The notes: generated from the sequence alone by a model not told the origin. A stretch of DNA of 64,000 nt from Liopterus haemorrhoidalis (GCA_963971575.1 OZ020620.1:41020924-41084923); one strand, 5' to 3'. Shown: positions 42,288-54,519, counted from the stretch's first letter. Translations and numbers: made by a program.

Positions 42288-43553
42288 CCAGGTCTACAAG
42301 TATGAAACGCGGATTTTTTTCAAACTTGCCGCGCAAACAGAGTGTATAGTTCAAAGTTTCAACACATATGGCGTTTTGTGAAGTTATCATTAAGTGTCAA
42401 ATGCGTATAGGTTATAATTTGAAAAGTGATCATATAGTTTTGTTTTACTGTGTTAAAAATATCAAATTTTGTGCCAAATAAAGAGCATTCGCGGATAGTA
42501 CTACTATTTTGTTTTCATTTGAAAAAAACTGCTGCTGAATCATGCCGACTGCTTCGAGAAGCTTATGGTGAATATGCTCCATCGCAAGATACGTGTGAAC
42601 GATGGTTTTAGCGTTTCAAAAGTGGTGACTTTGATCTTACAGACAAAGAACATGGAAAACCTCCAATAAAATATGAAGATACAAAATTGGAAACATTTCT
42701 ACAGGAAGGCAATCACAAAAACAACTAGCAGAGCAGTTAGGTGTTAGTCAACAAGCTGTTTCCAATCGCCTACGAGAGATGGGTAAGATCCAGAAAGTCG
42801 GCAGATGGGTCCACATGCATTGAATGAGAGACAGATGGAAAAATTTCACACTTGTGAAATTTTGCTTGCACGATACAAAAGAAAGTATTTTTTGTATCGT
42901 ATCATTACTGGCGATGAAAAATGGATTTATTTTGAAACTCCCAACCGCAAAAAATCATGGGTTAACCCAGGCTCACCATCCACATCAACTGCAAGACCGA
43001 ATCGCTTTGGCAAAAAGACAATGCTCTGTACTTGGTGGGACCAAAAGGGTGTGGTCTATTATGAATTGTTAAAACCTGGTGAAACAGTTAATACCCAACG
43101 CTACCAACAACAACTGATCGAATTGAACCATTCGCTGCTCATAAAACGACCAGAATACGAAAGAGGACAGCACACGGTAACCTTTCTTCACGATAACGGT
43201 CCATCACATAAGGCAAAAGCAGTTTGCAACACATTGGAGGCACTCAAGTGGGAAGTGCTACCCCATGCCGCTTACTCACCAGACTTGGCCCCTTGTTCGC
43301 ATCGATGGGTCACACACTTGCCGAGCAGCACTTTTTTTCATATGAAAATGTGAAAGAATGGCTAGATGAATGGTTTGCGGGGAAAGGGGAAGAGTTCTAC
43401 TGGCGAGGTATTCACAAATTGCCTGAAAGATGGGAAAAATGTATAACTTCTAATGGAGCATACTTTGAATAAATAAACTTTAACTGTTCTTTTGAGTTTA
43501 ATGTGATTTATTAAAAAAAAAAAAAAATCCGCATTTCATACTTGTAGACCTGG
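42288..43553 (+). mobile_element. mariner, near full length with intact TIRs
   Basis: TIRs CCAGGTCTACAAGTATGAAA are about 33 bp and nearly identical at both ends (inverted to 43553). TA precedes the left end; AA follows the right. The transposase is on the plus strand. A second member, 5' part only, is at 31753-32285. The size, 1266 bp, is typical. Confidence 0.92.
42450..43472 (+). pseudogene. mariner transposase with lost third catalytic Asp
   Basis: The DNA-binding domain (about 42470-42800; SCRLLREAYGEYAPSQDTCE, FKSGDFDLTDKEHGKPP) has several stops and indels. From 42805 the catalytic domain is open: YRIITGDEKWIYFETPNRKK (first Asp), KKTMLCTWWDQKGVVYYELL, GETVNTQRYQQQLIEL and VTFLHDNGPSHKAKAV (second Asp). 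At AAYSPDLAPC a small deletion removes the Asp-Tyr-His block and shifts frame. Frame 43224-43472 then supplies LFASMGHTLAEQHFFSYENV and LPERWEKCITSNGAYFE to the normal stop. The enzyme is inactive, but few changes separate it from a full reading frame. Confidence 0.9.
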
Positions 43554-44360
43554 AACAATATCCAATGTTACCATCTCTGTCTACTGTGGAAACCTTGAGA
43601 ACCGATTTCCCATCCCAATTCATCCCTAATATCTCGTATTTAGGAATTTCTGTTTTAACACCCACATGGCTTTATTTTAGTAAATATTTCATTTGAAAAT
43701 ACTTGACATTTACGTAAAATCCTTAACGCATTATTAAATTTCGAGAAAAAGAAGTAAATTTCTTTGACACCCACATTTACTCCGCAGTATTTCACCAGTG
43801 AACCACAAAACCACTCGCAGCAAAATCTGTAAAAGTTAAGAACAAGTGAAGTGAAGAGAGATAACATAAAACAAAGGGGGAAAGAGAAAATATTGTCAGT
43901 GAGAAGTATAAATTATTCAGCATTACAATTGTCAGTTCTTTCCTTCTGCTACCTGTTGAATTAAACAGTTTTTAAGAGTGAACGGCAACACCTCATCGAC
44001 ACGGATTGTATGATCACATCCACATATTATACCCGCCGTGCTGATTTAACTAATGCCCCACAGCATTATTTATATTAGATTTATTGCTTTCAACGTATAC
44101 ATCAAAATTATAACAGCTAAATTTACATGTTTCAACGAGACTTGAGCGAATCAAGTTTAAATTGCAGACCACAGTTTCATAACTGAGGAACGTTCATTCA
44201 AAAAGGAAGATGTTATAAAATTGGCTTTCAGATATACAAAAAAATGTATCTGTTTAAAAATTTTAATTTGAAATCACGGATTCTATAGACAAAAAAATGT
44301 AATATATTTTAAAAATATTACTTGAGACGGATTTTAACATTTATTATTCATCTGGCTTTC
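43554..44360. other. No recognisable feature beyond a hAT-like end
   Basis: AACAATATCCAATGTTACC to GATTTCCCATCCC (43613) may be the right end of a hAT related to the one at 34744, with the mariner inserted in it. The rest is AT-rich and unassigned. Confidence 0.4.
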
Positions 44361-44375
44361 ATATATCCTGGCACA

Positions 44376-45061
44376 CAGAGAGAAGAAAGTACTATGAAAG
44401 AAATGGATATGGCCTGGAGGAAGTAAGGAGAATGCAGGAAGAAGGCGAGGATTACCTGCAAAGGATGGTGGACAGAGACACGGAAGTACAGGACCAAGAA
44501 AGATAGAACAGAATACACAAAACAAGATACAATGAAGACTACCAGAAGATAAAAGGCGAAACATTACCAAGATACTTGAGAGACAATAACAGACACCAGA
44601 AGACGATTGCCAGATTCAGATGCGGGAACGAGGCGGCAGCCAATCAATTTAGGAGGGATGAAGAAGAGAAGAAGTGCCGTACATGTAGAGTAGAACCATA
44701 AACCATGAACCACTTAAGATGCTGTCCAGAAATAGAGGAAGAGCCAGCACGGTTAGAAAAAATCTTGGAGGAGGCAGGAAGCGCTATAGAATGGATGACG
44801 AGACTCGAAAGAAGCCGAACTCGGCCAAACGCAAAGAAAGACTAGACGCTCCAGAGGAAATAAAATACTGCTTAGCCATTTTTAATAGTTTATTTTCGTA
44901 GTTATAAGATTTCTTGTTAGTTATTTAGTTATTTATATTTTTGTTAATTAGGAAGTAGATTTAATTGGGATATTTAGGTCGTAGACATATTTTAGAATGT
45001 AAACAAGAGATAATAATGTACTCCAATTCGAGGCCGAAAGGCAAGAATAAAGATATTATTG
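44376..45061 (+). pseudogene. 5'-truncated LINE, C-terminal end
   Basis: A 15-bp target duplication ATATATCCTGGCACA (44361-44375 and 45062-45076) delimits the insertion. The plus strand translates to EEGEDYLQRMVDRDTEVQDQ, YNEDYQKIKGETLPRYLRDN, KTIARFRCGNEAAANQFRRD and EEEKKCRTCRVEPxTMNHLR, the RFRCGNE...CRxC...H...C zinc-knuckle end of R1-like non-LTR ORF2 proteins. The 3' UTR ends AATAAAGATATTATTG. Two stops disrupt the frame; nothing upstream of the C-terminus was copied. Confidence 0.87.
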
Positions 45062-45184
45062 ATATATCCTGGCACATTGGCCGGCGGTCTAGAAAGGAGA
45101 ACTTATATTTTCTGTCCTTATACGCCTGTCTAGGCGTTGGGAACCCAATATTTATTTTATTATTTATTCCACAAGATATTTTAA

Positions 45185-45237
45185 TTTTTTTAGGGTTTGT
45201 AAGTATGACCAAAAAACCCTTATACCGTCATTTTGTC

Positions 45238-45279
<42 letters not shown>

Positions 45280-46422
45280 TCGGTAAAAATTGTAGCCAAA
45301 CGGCTAAACCTAGAAAGTTGAAATTTGGCATGCTTATACAACTCGTTGACCCGCACATAGGAAAAATACCAAAACATCTAAAAAACATACCCCCCTAAAA
45401 ATATAAACAAATATGTGCTCATCGAAAAAAAATATATTTTTTTAAAATTCTGAGCAGGGTATCAAATGAAAGCCCTTAGTATGTGGATTAACGATCAAAA
45501 TTTTATTTTTGCAAAATAAATTATTTAGACATTATTGCTGCCAAAATTGTTCAAAAAAATTTTTGTCCCACACCCTGTAGCCCAGATGGTTTAAACTAAA
45601 AATCTGTAAAAATTCTAAGTAATGTACATTTATGTGAACCGGAATAGTTCAACAGGAATTTTTGATCAGATTATGTTTTCGGAAAATAACGCATTTTTTG
45701 TGTTTTGCGTAACCATGTAAACTATTTAATGATATTATGTAGCACAGTAGACAGAGCGCTTCGATGGTGTAATGGTTACTATACAAGCGTTCTAATCTGA
45801 TAACTCGAGTTCAAATCGGCCGCGAGGCAATTCATTTTTTCTATTTTTTTTTTGCATTTTTATTTTGTTTAAATTACTTTTTCAATATTCTAGTTATATT
45901 TGGGCAAATATTGCATTTAATTTTTAAAAGCGTAAATTTAATAACCAGTGCAAATTGTTGAAATTGATTACTATTGGACTTACAACCAAGTAACTTAAAA
46001 TATAACGTAACTATAAATATATAATACCATGGATACAAGTTAAAAAAATGAAATATATAAAATATATGTTATATCATGTGTTATAATGTCTGTATCATAT
46101 TAGTGCCTAAATATATTACTGCTATACTGCTATTTATATTCCTACAAATAGACGAAAACAGAAGGGCGGAGCTTATGACTAAAACAACCAATGGAAGCCA
46201 TAGGCGCAATTTTCAAAATCTTATTAAACCTTGTTATATAAAACAAATACTGCACATATTTAGAAACCTACATAATGGTATTAGGCATTCGAATTAAAAT
46301 TAACAAAAAAAAATATATTTTAACATAAAATTGGTTTTGGCATCCCAAATAATCATCATTCACTTACTAAATACCTGCAAAACCCTGAAATGTGTGAAAA
46401 TTCACACTTCACATCAATTTTT
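45185..46422 (+). mobile_element. Family A copy 5, complete
   Basis: Full-length copy from TTTTTTTAGGGTTTGTAAG to TTCACACTTCACATCAATTT plus T-run. The GTCT tract is about 11 units (45237-45280) and the cassette is the same type as in copy 1. It shows the uninterrupted site for the insertion in copy 1 (CTTAAAATATAACGTAAC near 45993-46010). It abuts, at its left, the 15-bp duplication of a LINE after about 110 bases. Confidence 0.88.
45758..45828 (+). ncRNA. tRNA-like cassette, Gln/Arg-like, in family A copy 5
   Basis: A-box TGGTGTAATGG and B-box GAGTTCAAATC are identical to copy 1. The acceptor-like stem GCTTCGA / GCGAGGC has one mismatch. The anticodon position again reads TTCTAA. Differences from copy 1 cluster in the anticodon arm. 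Confidence 0.5.
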
Positions 46423-46837
46423 ATTTTAGTAAAGAAGAAGGTCCTAATATGGGCCCTGCATTTAATATGGGCCCCAAAGAAAATCTACTAATAGAGCTAA
46501 CATCATCTTTCGGCAATAGCTTAAAAATAATAGCTTTGGGTTCGATGCCTAATGTGCAATATGTGGGCACATGAAAAATGAATCCTCCGGGACAGAAAAA
46601 GATTTATATGAATATGTTTTTTGTCAGTAATCAATTGTTAAACTATTACTTTGAGTTTGTATCGTAAACAAAAATAAAATTTATTTTGAACTAACCAATT
46701 TTTAATGGGGGCTCATATTTCATACACTCAATCCTGATTCGAACATTTTACAAATTTTCATAGTTGGATCCGAATCACGTTATTTTTCTATTTTTCGAAA
46801 TAATGCAATTTTGAATATTATTTATAAGTCTTTGGGA
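46423..46837. other. No recognisable feature
   Basis: AT-rich sequence. ATGGGCCC occurs twice near 46449-46475; nothing else stands out. Confidence 0.45.
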
Positions 46838-46839
46838 TA

Positions 46840-48133
46840 CACTGCAAATCTCAAGTGAGTACTAGTACTCATTTAAAGTGCGTACATTGCTTGTCCTCGT
46901 TTTTACTCACGTACAAGTGAGTACTTTTGTATGCACTTTAAATGAGTACTAGTACTCACTTAAAGTGAGTACTAGTACGCGTTTTAAATGGGTAGTGGAA
47001 AGGAAGAGAGGGTAGTAATACGCACTTATAGTGCGTACATAGGTATAAAACTCTTTTCTTGAGTGACGTCACAATAAAGCTTTAAAATTCAGGAAAAGTA
47101 AAAATGTTGATTGAACATCAGAAAAATAGTTTTTAAATTATTATAATCAATAATTTATACACTTTTTTGCCAATTTTCAATGCAATCCTTTTCCAGAATT
47201 TATGAAGCTTCATATTTTTCTGTAAATAATAAAATGCGATTATTATTATTTCTTGAATATATTTATTTAAAAAAATTTCAAACCTTTCAGATATTACAAC
47301 TAAAATAATCATAATGATTAAGTATAAGTATGAACTTAGTTATCATCTAAAATTCAATAAATTATTCTAAACAATTTCTACGAATAATAGAAGATAAAAA
47401 TTATGATTTTCTCCTTAGTTACATTTTGAAACGTATTATTTTAGTATCTAAAATATAATGTAATTGTCTCGGTAATTATGTCGTATAATAGAATCAATGT
47501 TAAATCTTTAAACATATCTTAGAAGGTACCTGAATTAATCTGAGCGCATTTATTCCTAAAATAATGCAATCATCACATGTGCTATTATTATATCGCATTT
47601 AAATTGAAACTGCATATTTGTATAACTAACTTTGAGGCTTCCGAACCTTCTTAAACAAAAACTATGCAAAAATAAATTCTGGCTTCAGCAGCCTCTCAAT
47701 GCTACATTTCACTTTATTATTATTATTTTTCACTTTTACTTAACTTTAAATTCACTTATTAATCAGCAGATACTTTGGCACTTTTTTTTTTAATTTTTAA
47801 TTGTCTAATAAACGTTAATATTGTACTATTATTTGGTTGTTTAGTTTTAAAGAGCTTATATGACAGGAAATTTAATAGGTTTTAATAATATCATTTAAAA
47901 TGAGTATTAGTACTCACATATAACGCGTAGTTTCAGTTCCGCTTTAGAAGTGAGTACTTGTACTCGTTTTACGTGAGTATTTTGAAGTACTCATTTATAA
48001 CGAGTACTAGTACTCACTTCAAGTGCGTACACTTATCTCCTTCTTCAAAATGAGTACAAGTACGCACTTTAAATGAGTAATATAAAAAGTACTCATTTAA
48101 AAGGAGTACTATTACTCACTAAGATTTGCAGTG
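46840..48133. mobile_element. CACTG-ended element with GAGTACTAGTACTC palindrome arrays
   Basis: Left end CACTGCAAATCTCAAGTGAG, right end CTCACTAAGATTTGCAGTG, flanked by TA (46838-46839 and 48134-48135). About 200 bp inside each end are filled with (A)GTGAGTACTAGTACTCA(C) palindromes and half-sites (GTGCGTAC, AAATGAGTAC). CACTG ends with dense subterminal repeats recall CACTA/Chapaev-type elements, but the 2-bp TA flank is more Tc1/mariner-like. No ORF; the 800-bp core is AT-rich. Confidence 0.8.
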
Positions 48134-48891
48134 TAGATGTATGCCAATTCTAAGATCATTTCTTGAAAAACTTCTCCTCTACTACAGCATTTAAAGCAAG
48201 ACTAGGTATATTCTTCTTCTTCAAGTTTTCCCTGTAGTATTTAGAGGCCGCTCTCACCTAGGAAGACTAAGTATGTTCTAGTCATTTAAATCGGCTGTGT
48301 TACGCGCAAATAGCCATCGTTGCTGTGTGCCAAAAAATTTCAATAGCTAACTAACTCAGATTAGCGACTTCCAAAAAGTTGCGTACCTCTAATTAAGAAG
48401 TTGTTAGTTTTGTTGTACTCGATTTGGTATATATTTTTTTTTTTATTTATTTATTTTTTTAATTTTTTGTTCTGTAGATTACTTTTCGCACTATTCAATA
48501 TTCATTTATAATAATTCTGCAAAAAGTCTCTCTTGCGTTCGAATGTATACAGAAAGAGAGTAGAAGTACAGATTGTGAAAAGCTAAATTTCGTTTGTCAA
48601 AACTCTTCATTGTAAAAAGTAAAAGCAATGGTGTGTTACTTAAAATTGATATTGACAGTGTTGAAAAGTCTACAAATATAAACAATATAAACCTCTTCTC
48701 ATTTATATATCTAATTGATTTTCATTGTCATGTCATTCAAGCCAGTTGCAAATATCTACGGAATTACTGACGCGGAAATCGAATTTTTATATGACGTCTA
48801 TATATTTTAGTATGGACACTCTTATAACGGAAGTCGATCTTTAATTTTGGGTGGCAAAAAAGGCTTCTCAACCCATACCAGTGCGAACCTG
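48134..48891. other. No recognisable feature
   Basis: AT-rich sequence between the CACTG element and an RTE-like LINE. Confidence 0.45.
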
Positions 48892-48901
48892 TATGTGCTT
48901 A

Positions 48902-49931
48902 TATATATATTGTGTCCTAGATACCCTCGCTGGAGCATAGGGCCTTTACAAACTCGCGCCATCGGGGTCTGTGAAGAGCAAGCCTTTTCACCTGGCGCCA
49001 GGTAGTTCCGTGAGCATCAAGTTCTTCGTATATTGTTCTTCTCCATGTGGATACAGGACGGCCTCTGCGACGGTTTCCCTGAGGGTTCCACTCTAATGCC
49101 ATTCTGGAGATGTCGTTTGCTGCCTTCCGGAGGGTATGCCCAATCTAGTTCCACTTTCTTGCCTGAATTTCCAAGTGGATAGGTTTTTGTGCTGTCGATT
49201 CCCAAATATGAGTATAGGGAATATGATCTGACCAAGTAATGCGAAAAATTCTGCGCAGACATCTGTTAATAAAAACTTGGAGTTTATGGGTAATTTCTTT
49301 AGTGACTTTCCAAGTTTCGCAGCCATACATCAGAACTGATTTTACATTGGTTTTAAATATGCGTACCTTAGTGTTACGAGAGATCTTATTGGATTTCCAG
49401 ACTTCTTTCAACAAGCCGAAAGCTTGTTGGGCTTTAAGTATTCTGTTGTTCACGTCCCTTGTAGTTCCTCCTCTCTCGTTATTGCACTACCGAGGTAGCA
49501 GAATTCTTCCACATCTTCTAAGACTTCGCCGTTAATGTAAAATCTGTTGACGTTATTGGTACCAATCCGCATTACTTTGGTTTTCCCTATATTTATGCAT
49601 AAGCCAACTAAGTTTGCCAAAGTACTTATACTTTCAAGTTTGGCTTGCATATCTTCATAATTATGTGAAAGAAGGCATATATCGTCCGCATAGCTCAAAT
49701 CTTCCAAACGGTTTTGGAAGTCCCACTGTATGCCTCTGTGTTCTGTGAGGGCTTTACGAAGAACCCAGTCCAAAACGGTATTAAATAGTAGAGGAGATAG
49801 TAGGCAGCCTTGCTTAACTCCGCTTTTGACGGTAATACTTTTACTTCTCATCCCATTATGCACAACTTGCGAACTTGCTTCACGGTATAGTTCTTTTATG
49901 AGGTTTATTATTTTAGTAGGGACCCCAACTA
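48902..49931 (-). pseudogene. RTE-like LINE, 5'-truncated
   Basis: A 10-bp target duplication TATGTGCTTA (48892-48901 and 49932-49941) defines the insert; its 3' tail is (TA)n. The minus strand encodes ITVKSGVKQGCLLSPLLFNT, DLSYADDICLLSHNYEDMQA (YADD intact), VEEFCYLGSAI, a frame change, then NTKVRIFKTNVKSVLMYGCE, PIHLEIQARKW and finally GNRRRGRPVSTWRR with RWREFVKALCSSEGI. This layout and the short tail fit RTE-type elements. Frameshifts at about 49450 and 49140 kill it. The endonuclease and fingers are missing. Confidence 0.9.
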
Positions 49932-50258
49932 TATGTGCTTACATGCCAAATTATATAAGTCTACGGACAGTGGTGGCCATAAATATGAAAACTTTTTATT
50001 TTTCCTAATAAAAATTAAATTATTATAGATATTTTTTTCTTGTAATTTGTATACAATTCAAGAGAAATGAGAAATATTTTACAATTAGAATTAATTATTT
50101 TTACATATTCAGTATTATACATTGAAATTTTAAATGCGCCATTCCAAAAAATATGGAAACCTAATCAAACATACTCAACTATGCAATAACCAGCTTGTTG
50201 AATTGAAGATTTTAGTATAAAACTTATTCATTATTGTATTGATGTATTTTATATTACC

Positions 50259-51177
50259 ATGTCCCAGAAAAAAAAATATTCTTGTGATGTAAAAACAAAA
50301 ATTATTCAATTATACCACAGTTGCAATAAACAGTGTGACATTTCTAAACTTTTAAAGATACCAAAAGGTACGATTTCAAAAATTATAAAGAAATTTAATA
50401 ATAGAGGCACCGTGGACGTTAAATTAAAAAGTCCGACCCAAAAAAACGGCGCAAGAATAGATAAAATCATTAATATAATTTCAACATGTGATTCGAGAAA
50501 GACATCAAGACATATTTCTGAGGAGATCTTAGAAAATTTTAACATTTAATTCTCAAATCATACTGTAAGAAGGAGACTAAATAATATGGGACTATTTGGT
50601 AGATTAGCGGTAAAATAGCTACTTATTTCTAAGAAAAACAGAAGGGCTTGATTGGATTTTGCTGGAGGTCATTTGGAGTGGTCCATTAATAAATGGAAAA
50701 CGGTCCTTTGGAGTGATAAAAGCAAATTTAAATTGGTCGGGAGTGATGGAAAGAATTATGTGAGCCATCCGAAAGGTAAGATACGACAATAAGTACCAGA
50801 TTCCCACTGTCAAATATGGCGGCGGCAACATCATGGTTTGGGGATGTTTTTCTTCATCTGGAACTGGTCTAATAATAAGAATCGATGAGATAATGGATCG
50901 ATTTAAGTATTAACATATTTTAGAGAGTGTGATGCATCCATATGCAGAAGATGAAATGCCTCTGAGATGGTTATTTCAACAAGACAATGACCCAAGGCGT
51001 TCGTCAAATTTGGTAAAATATTGGTTTTTACATAAAAACGTCTCGATAATGAAATGGCCATTTCAGAGTCCTGATCTTAATCCAGTTGAGCACCTTTGGG
51101 AGCATTTAGATAAGCAAATTCGTAAAAATACAACTACAAACATTGACCAGCTTTTTAAAATTATAAAGCAAGAGTGA
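50259..51177 (+). pseudogene. Tc1-like DD34E transposase, several stops
   Basis: Frame 50259-50549 encodes the first helix-turn-helix: MSQKKKYSCDVKTKIIQLYH, CDISKLLKIPKGTISKIIKK and a GRPRT-like hinge (DVKLKSPTQKNGARID). After a stop at 50547 the homology continues with NHTVRRRLNNMGLFGRLAVK, KWKTVLWSDKSKFKLVGSDG (first Asp) and several stops/frame changes. Frame 50929-51177 carries WLFQQDNDPRRSSNLVKYW (second Asp) and FQSPDLNPVEHLWEHLDKQI (Glu). All three catalytic residues survive, but the ORF has at least three lesions. Confidence 0.9.
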
Positions 51178-51398
51178 AAAAACATCCCTCAACAAATATG
51201 CAACCAAATATTGAAGAATTATTTTAATTTGTAATTCAAATTAATTTTTGTATAAGTTTCCATACTTTGTGACCAAATAAATATCATTTATGTTGAATTG
51301 TATCATTCATTTCAAACATATCATCAGTTGTACAATAAATATATATTGAAGACCCATTTCCTAAATTAATTTTGATATATAAAATACGTAAGCATAAT

Positions 51399-51858
51399 AG
51401 ACTGGGAGCTCATGACAGTTTTTGGTCTCCGATGTCATACAGCATGCCTTTTGGAGGAGAGAATACTTACCCTGTGACAACAAAAAAGGGATGGTACTAA
51501 ACTCCTGCACGCTTTCCGGTCATAGGGAAAATTGCATGCGATTCGGAGGGTCCCAAAGGGCTCAAACGGTCATGTGATCTTGTAATAAAAAATATGATTT
51601 TCCGCGTTTTCATACAGCATGCCTATAATTAAAGACTTTAAATTTGTTATAACTTTCTTTTGACAAAAGGGCAAGCAATATTAAATCAGAGAAAAACACA
51701 AAAATTTTGTGCAAGTGGAAATACAATTTTCCCTATGACCGGAAAGCGTGCAGGGGTCTAGTACCATCCCTTTTTTGTTGTCACAGGGTAACTATTCTCT
51801 CCTCCAAAAGGCATGCTGTATGAAATCGGAGACCAAAAATGTCATGAGCTCCCGGTCT
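51399..51858. mobile_element. MITE with about 135-bp TIRs
   Basis: Arms starting AGACTGGGAGCTCATGACA (51399) and its inverse ending at 51858 are inverted copies over about 135 bases (blocks such as GCATGCCTTTTGGAGGAGAG and GCACGCTTTCCGGTCATAGG). A 5-bp duplication ATAAT flanks it (51394-51398 and 51859-51863). Non-coding; inserted in the 3' UTR of the Tc1-like element. Confidence 0.9.
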
Positions 51859-51921
51859 ATAATTCAAGTTGAATTTATATGAATATAAAAAAAAAAATTA
51901 ATACTTAGGGCCACCACTGTA

Positions 51922-52440
51922 TATAATAATAATAATAAATGGATAAACACCCCGACAGGGTTACGCCGCCCTTTGGGCTTTCTAAATCCTTTTTAGGATG
52001 GATCAATTCCTATATCTCGCATTAAATCTTCTTTGTAATCTCTCTCCAAAGTTGTCTGTTTCTAACTTTATTTCGCCATCTCGTAATTCCGGCCCTTTTC
52101 AGATCTTCTACTTCTTACATCCATGTTAGCTTAGGTCTTCCCCGTTTTCTTTTCCTCCCTGGTTCCCACTGCAACGCTGAATATGCTATAGACGTTTCTT
52201 CTCCTCGCCATACATGCCCAAGCCATTTTACTCGCTGTTGCTTAATTTTTCTTACTACATCGTTCCCTTCCAGAACTTCTAATATCTCGTGATTCATTCT
52301 CTGCCTATATTCGTTCTCCCCTATTTTTACTGGTACAAGTATTGCTTTTAATATCTTCACCTATTTATATATCTTTTCACCTATTCTGAGTTCTTCTTCG
52401 TCTTTCTTTGACAATATGTACACCACTGTATATGATAAGT
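51922..52440 (-). pseudogene. LINE 3' end, RTE-like
   Basis: The minus strand reads KIGENEYRQRMNHEILEVLE, DVVRKIKQQRVKWLGHVWRG, then ALQWEPGRKRKRGRPKLTWM, and further on LKRAGITRWRNKVRNRQLW and a 3' UTR ending in a (TTA)n tail at 51922-51937. The RVKWLGHVWR and RGRP blocks are standard for the end of such ORF2 proteins. It sits exactly at the right end of the Tc1-like element. The polymerase core was not copied. Confidence 0.8.
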
Positions 52441-53364
52441 GTAATCTTCTTCTCTTGTTTCATCAGTTGTCGCATTTCGAAATAGTTCTATGGATTTATC
52501 TTGAAACAACTTCCTTAGGTTCTCAAGCCAGGTAATCATCCTTCGTCTTCCAAGACATCTTTTAGTTAATTAAAAATTTTGCCGTACAAAAACGAAGGAT
52601 GGCGTTCAGGACTTCTCCCTTCTTCTACCTTTGTTTATATATTATTTTGCAAGATACGCATAAATTTGTTATGAAGCAATTGATGATTTAGCAAAGCGTA
52701 GATATTATCAAACCGTGCTTAAATATATTATTCTTTCATTGATTTCCATGCCTCCTTCTTTTTTCTCCTAGCATTGTCTCTACTGAGGTCTGCTTTTCTC
52801 ATTCTTAGCTATTTTTAGGGTTTAGTAAATAAATTACATGTTTGAAGCTGAAGGTGCATAATTTTTGTGGTATTTTGTTGTCCCAAACACTATAGTAAAC
52901 AACTTATTTACTTGAAATATTTTTTAAATATGTTTATCATAATATCATTAACTTTTTACTATAAAAATCTGACACATTATCCCACACATTCAACCTTGAT
53001 ACAATTAATTAATCCAAACAGATCAGATTTATTTCCGACAGTAACTAATCCAACTTGTGACAGGTTATAGTAAAAGTATTAAAGTAAAATAGCGTAGCTT
53101 GGGTCTGAGCTATTTTGCAAGTGTATATTGTATTGTTATGTGAAATCAATAGGAAATAGTGTGATATTTATTGTAATTGTATTATTGTGAAATCGTATGT
53201 TCCATATGCTGTAGATTTAAATATCTATCTCATTGCATAACGATAACATCGCACAGAGATGGATTCAGAATGAATTATAACAGGTATTTCACAGTGTAAC
53301 ATTATAATAATAGAGCTATAAATAAAATAAATGTTCGATAGATTTTACGGGAGACGTTAAAGCC
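52441..53364. other. No recognisable feature
   Basis: AT-rich sequence; the left part (52441-52850) has CT-rich segments that may be more decayed LINE sequence on the minus strand. No supportable gene. Confidence 0.4.
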
Positions 53365-53819
53365 TGGAACAGAATGCACAGCGCGCTACGCCGTCATTTG
53401 CGACAGCGTTGCGTAGCGTCGTTGAGAATTTTCGCCTGCACACAATGCAATTATTTTTAACGCCGTCAAGTGTCACTTGACAACCTATATCTGTGTTTAT
53501 ACGTGCGCTCTCTTTTATTAAAAGTATAATGGATGATGAAGACTTGTGTGTGATGTTATTTATGTTGTATGCAAGTTATTTATACATACAAACACTTTAC
53601 CATTCAGTAAAAACTGAGGTTAGGTGTTCTGCGTCAACGTTCAACGGCGTCAAAAGTTGGAAGTTGACGAACATCCAGTATCAACGGCGTTCGAACGCCG
53701 GAGGACGTTGTTCATTCTGTGCACTTGCGTACGACAGCTTGGTTTTAACTTTCTTCTGACAGATGGCGCCGTACGTACGCCGTTAACGCGTCGTAGAACT
53801 CGGTGCATTCTGTTTCCCA
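53365..53819. mobile_element. TIR element, non-autonomous, superfamily uncertain
   Basis: TGGAACAGAATGCACAGCG at left is mirrored by CGGTGCATTCTGTTTCCCA at right, and both termini are rich in CGACGC/GCGTCG. Flanks TTAAAGCC and TTAAGCCC are similar but not identical. An ATG at 53529 opens a 77-codon frame (MDDEDLCVMLFMLYASYLYI) that could be the truncated start of a Harbinger-type protein; this is a guess. Confidence 0.55.
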
Positions 53820-54519
53820 CTTAAGCCCTGGGGTTTACCGCCATCACATGCCTACGTATAGATCCCTGTTGGTGGACCCATGGACATTTTCTTCGAGGTA
53901 AAGATCTGTACCCTTGTCTTCGTCTATTTTCCACTTCCATCAGCGAGTAGCCTTTCGTTTCATAGAAACTCGCGCGTTTTTGTTCCCATTTGTTTTTTTT
54001 TATATCTTCCTATTTCCTATTGTCATTCAGGAAATTTTAGATATACTGGCAAATGTAAATGAATGAAGTAATATTTACAGTACGTATTTTATCTGAAGTG
54101 GTTGTATTAAGTGAAGTAAAAAATCCGGTTAAATTTAAACAAATATTTAATTAATGAATACCATAAGCACATATTTGGGTTTATGTTAAATTACATTTTG
54201 TACGGTATCAGCAGTACTCAAAGTTCTCAAAGTATGTTGGATCCCACTGGGCTTGTTAGAATTAAACAATTTCTCCCATCTCACATTTGCATTTAGTTTA
54301 TGTTGCTTCAGTCATTTGAGAATACAACACTTGTGAACATTTGCACTTGGACAAACACACTACACTATTGCAAAACATTCACATTTTCAAGAATTGCTTC
54401 ACATTTTCATTTATTATTTCCTAAACCCTTGCAAAGTGTTCTATGGTACAAATTATCGTGTACCTTGGAACATACCCTCTTGCACATTCATTCATGTTAA
54501 TTATGGTGTGTGAATTAAT
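53820..54519. other. No recognisable feature
   Basis: No gene or repeat boundary is supported. Short open frames look random. Confidence 0.45.

Larger units (their letters stand above)
49968..51919 (+). mobile_element. Tc1-like element hosting a MITE
   Basis: TIRs CAGTGGTGGCCATAAATATG (49968) and TACTTAGGGCCACCACTG (ending 51919). TA follows the right end; the left flank is GA, a probable mutation. Without the nested 460-bp MITE and its duplication it is about 1.49 kb. The transposase is on the plus strand and broken. Confidence 0.88.

Noticed and set aside
34744..43613. A single 8.9-kb hAT bounded by TAGGGATGGG and CCCATCCC
   Set aside because: The flanking 8-mers do not match and the ends are not full CAG...CTG termini; too many independent insertions lie between to claim one element.
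53365..53819. Definite PIF/Harbinger assignment
   Set aside because: TTA-like flanks are ambiguous because the flanking similarity extends over about 8-9 imperfect bases; the internal frame is too short to decide.
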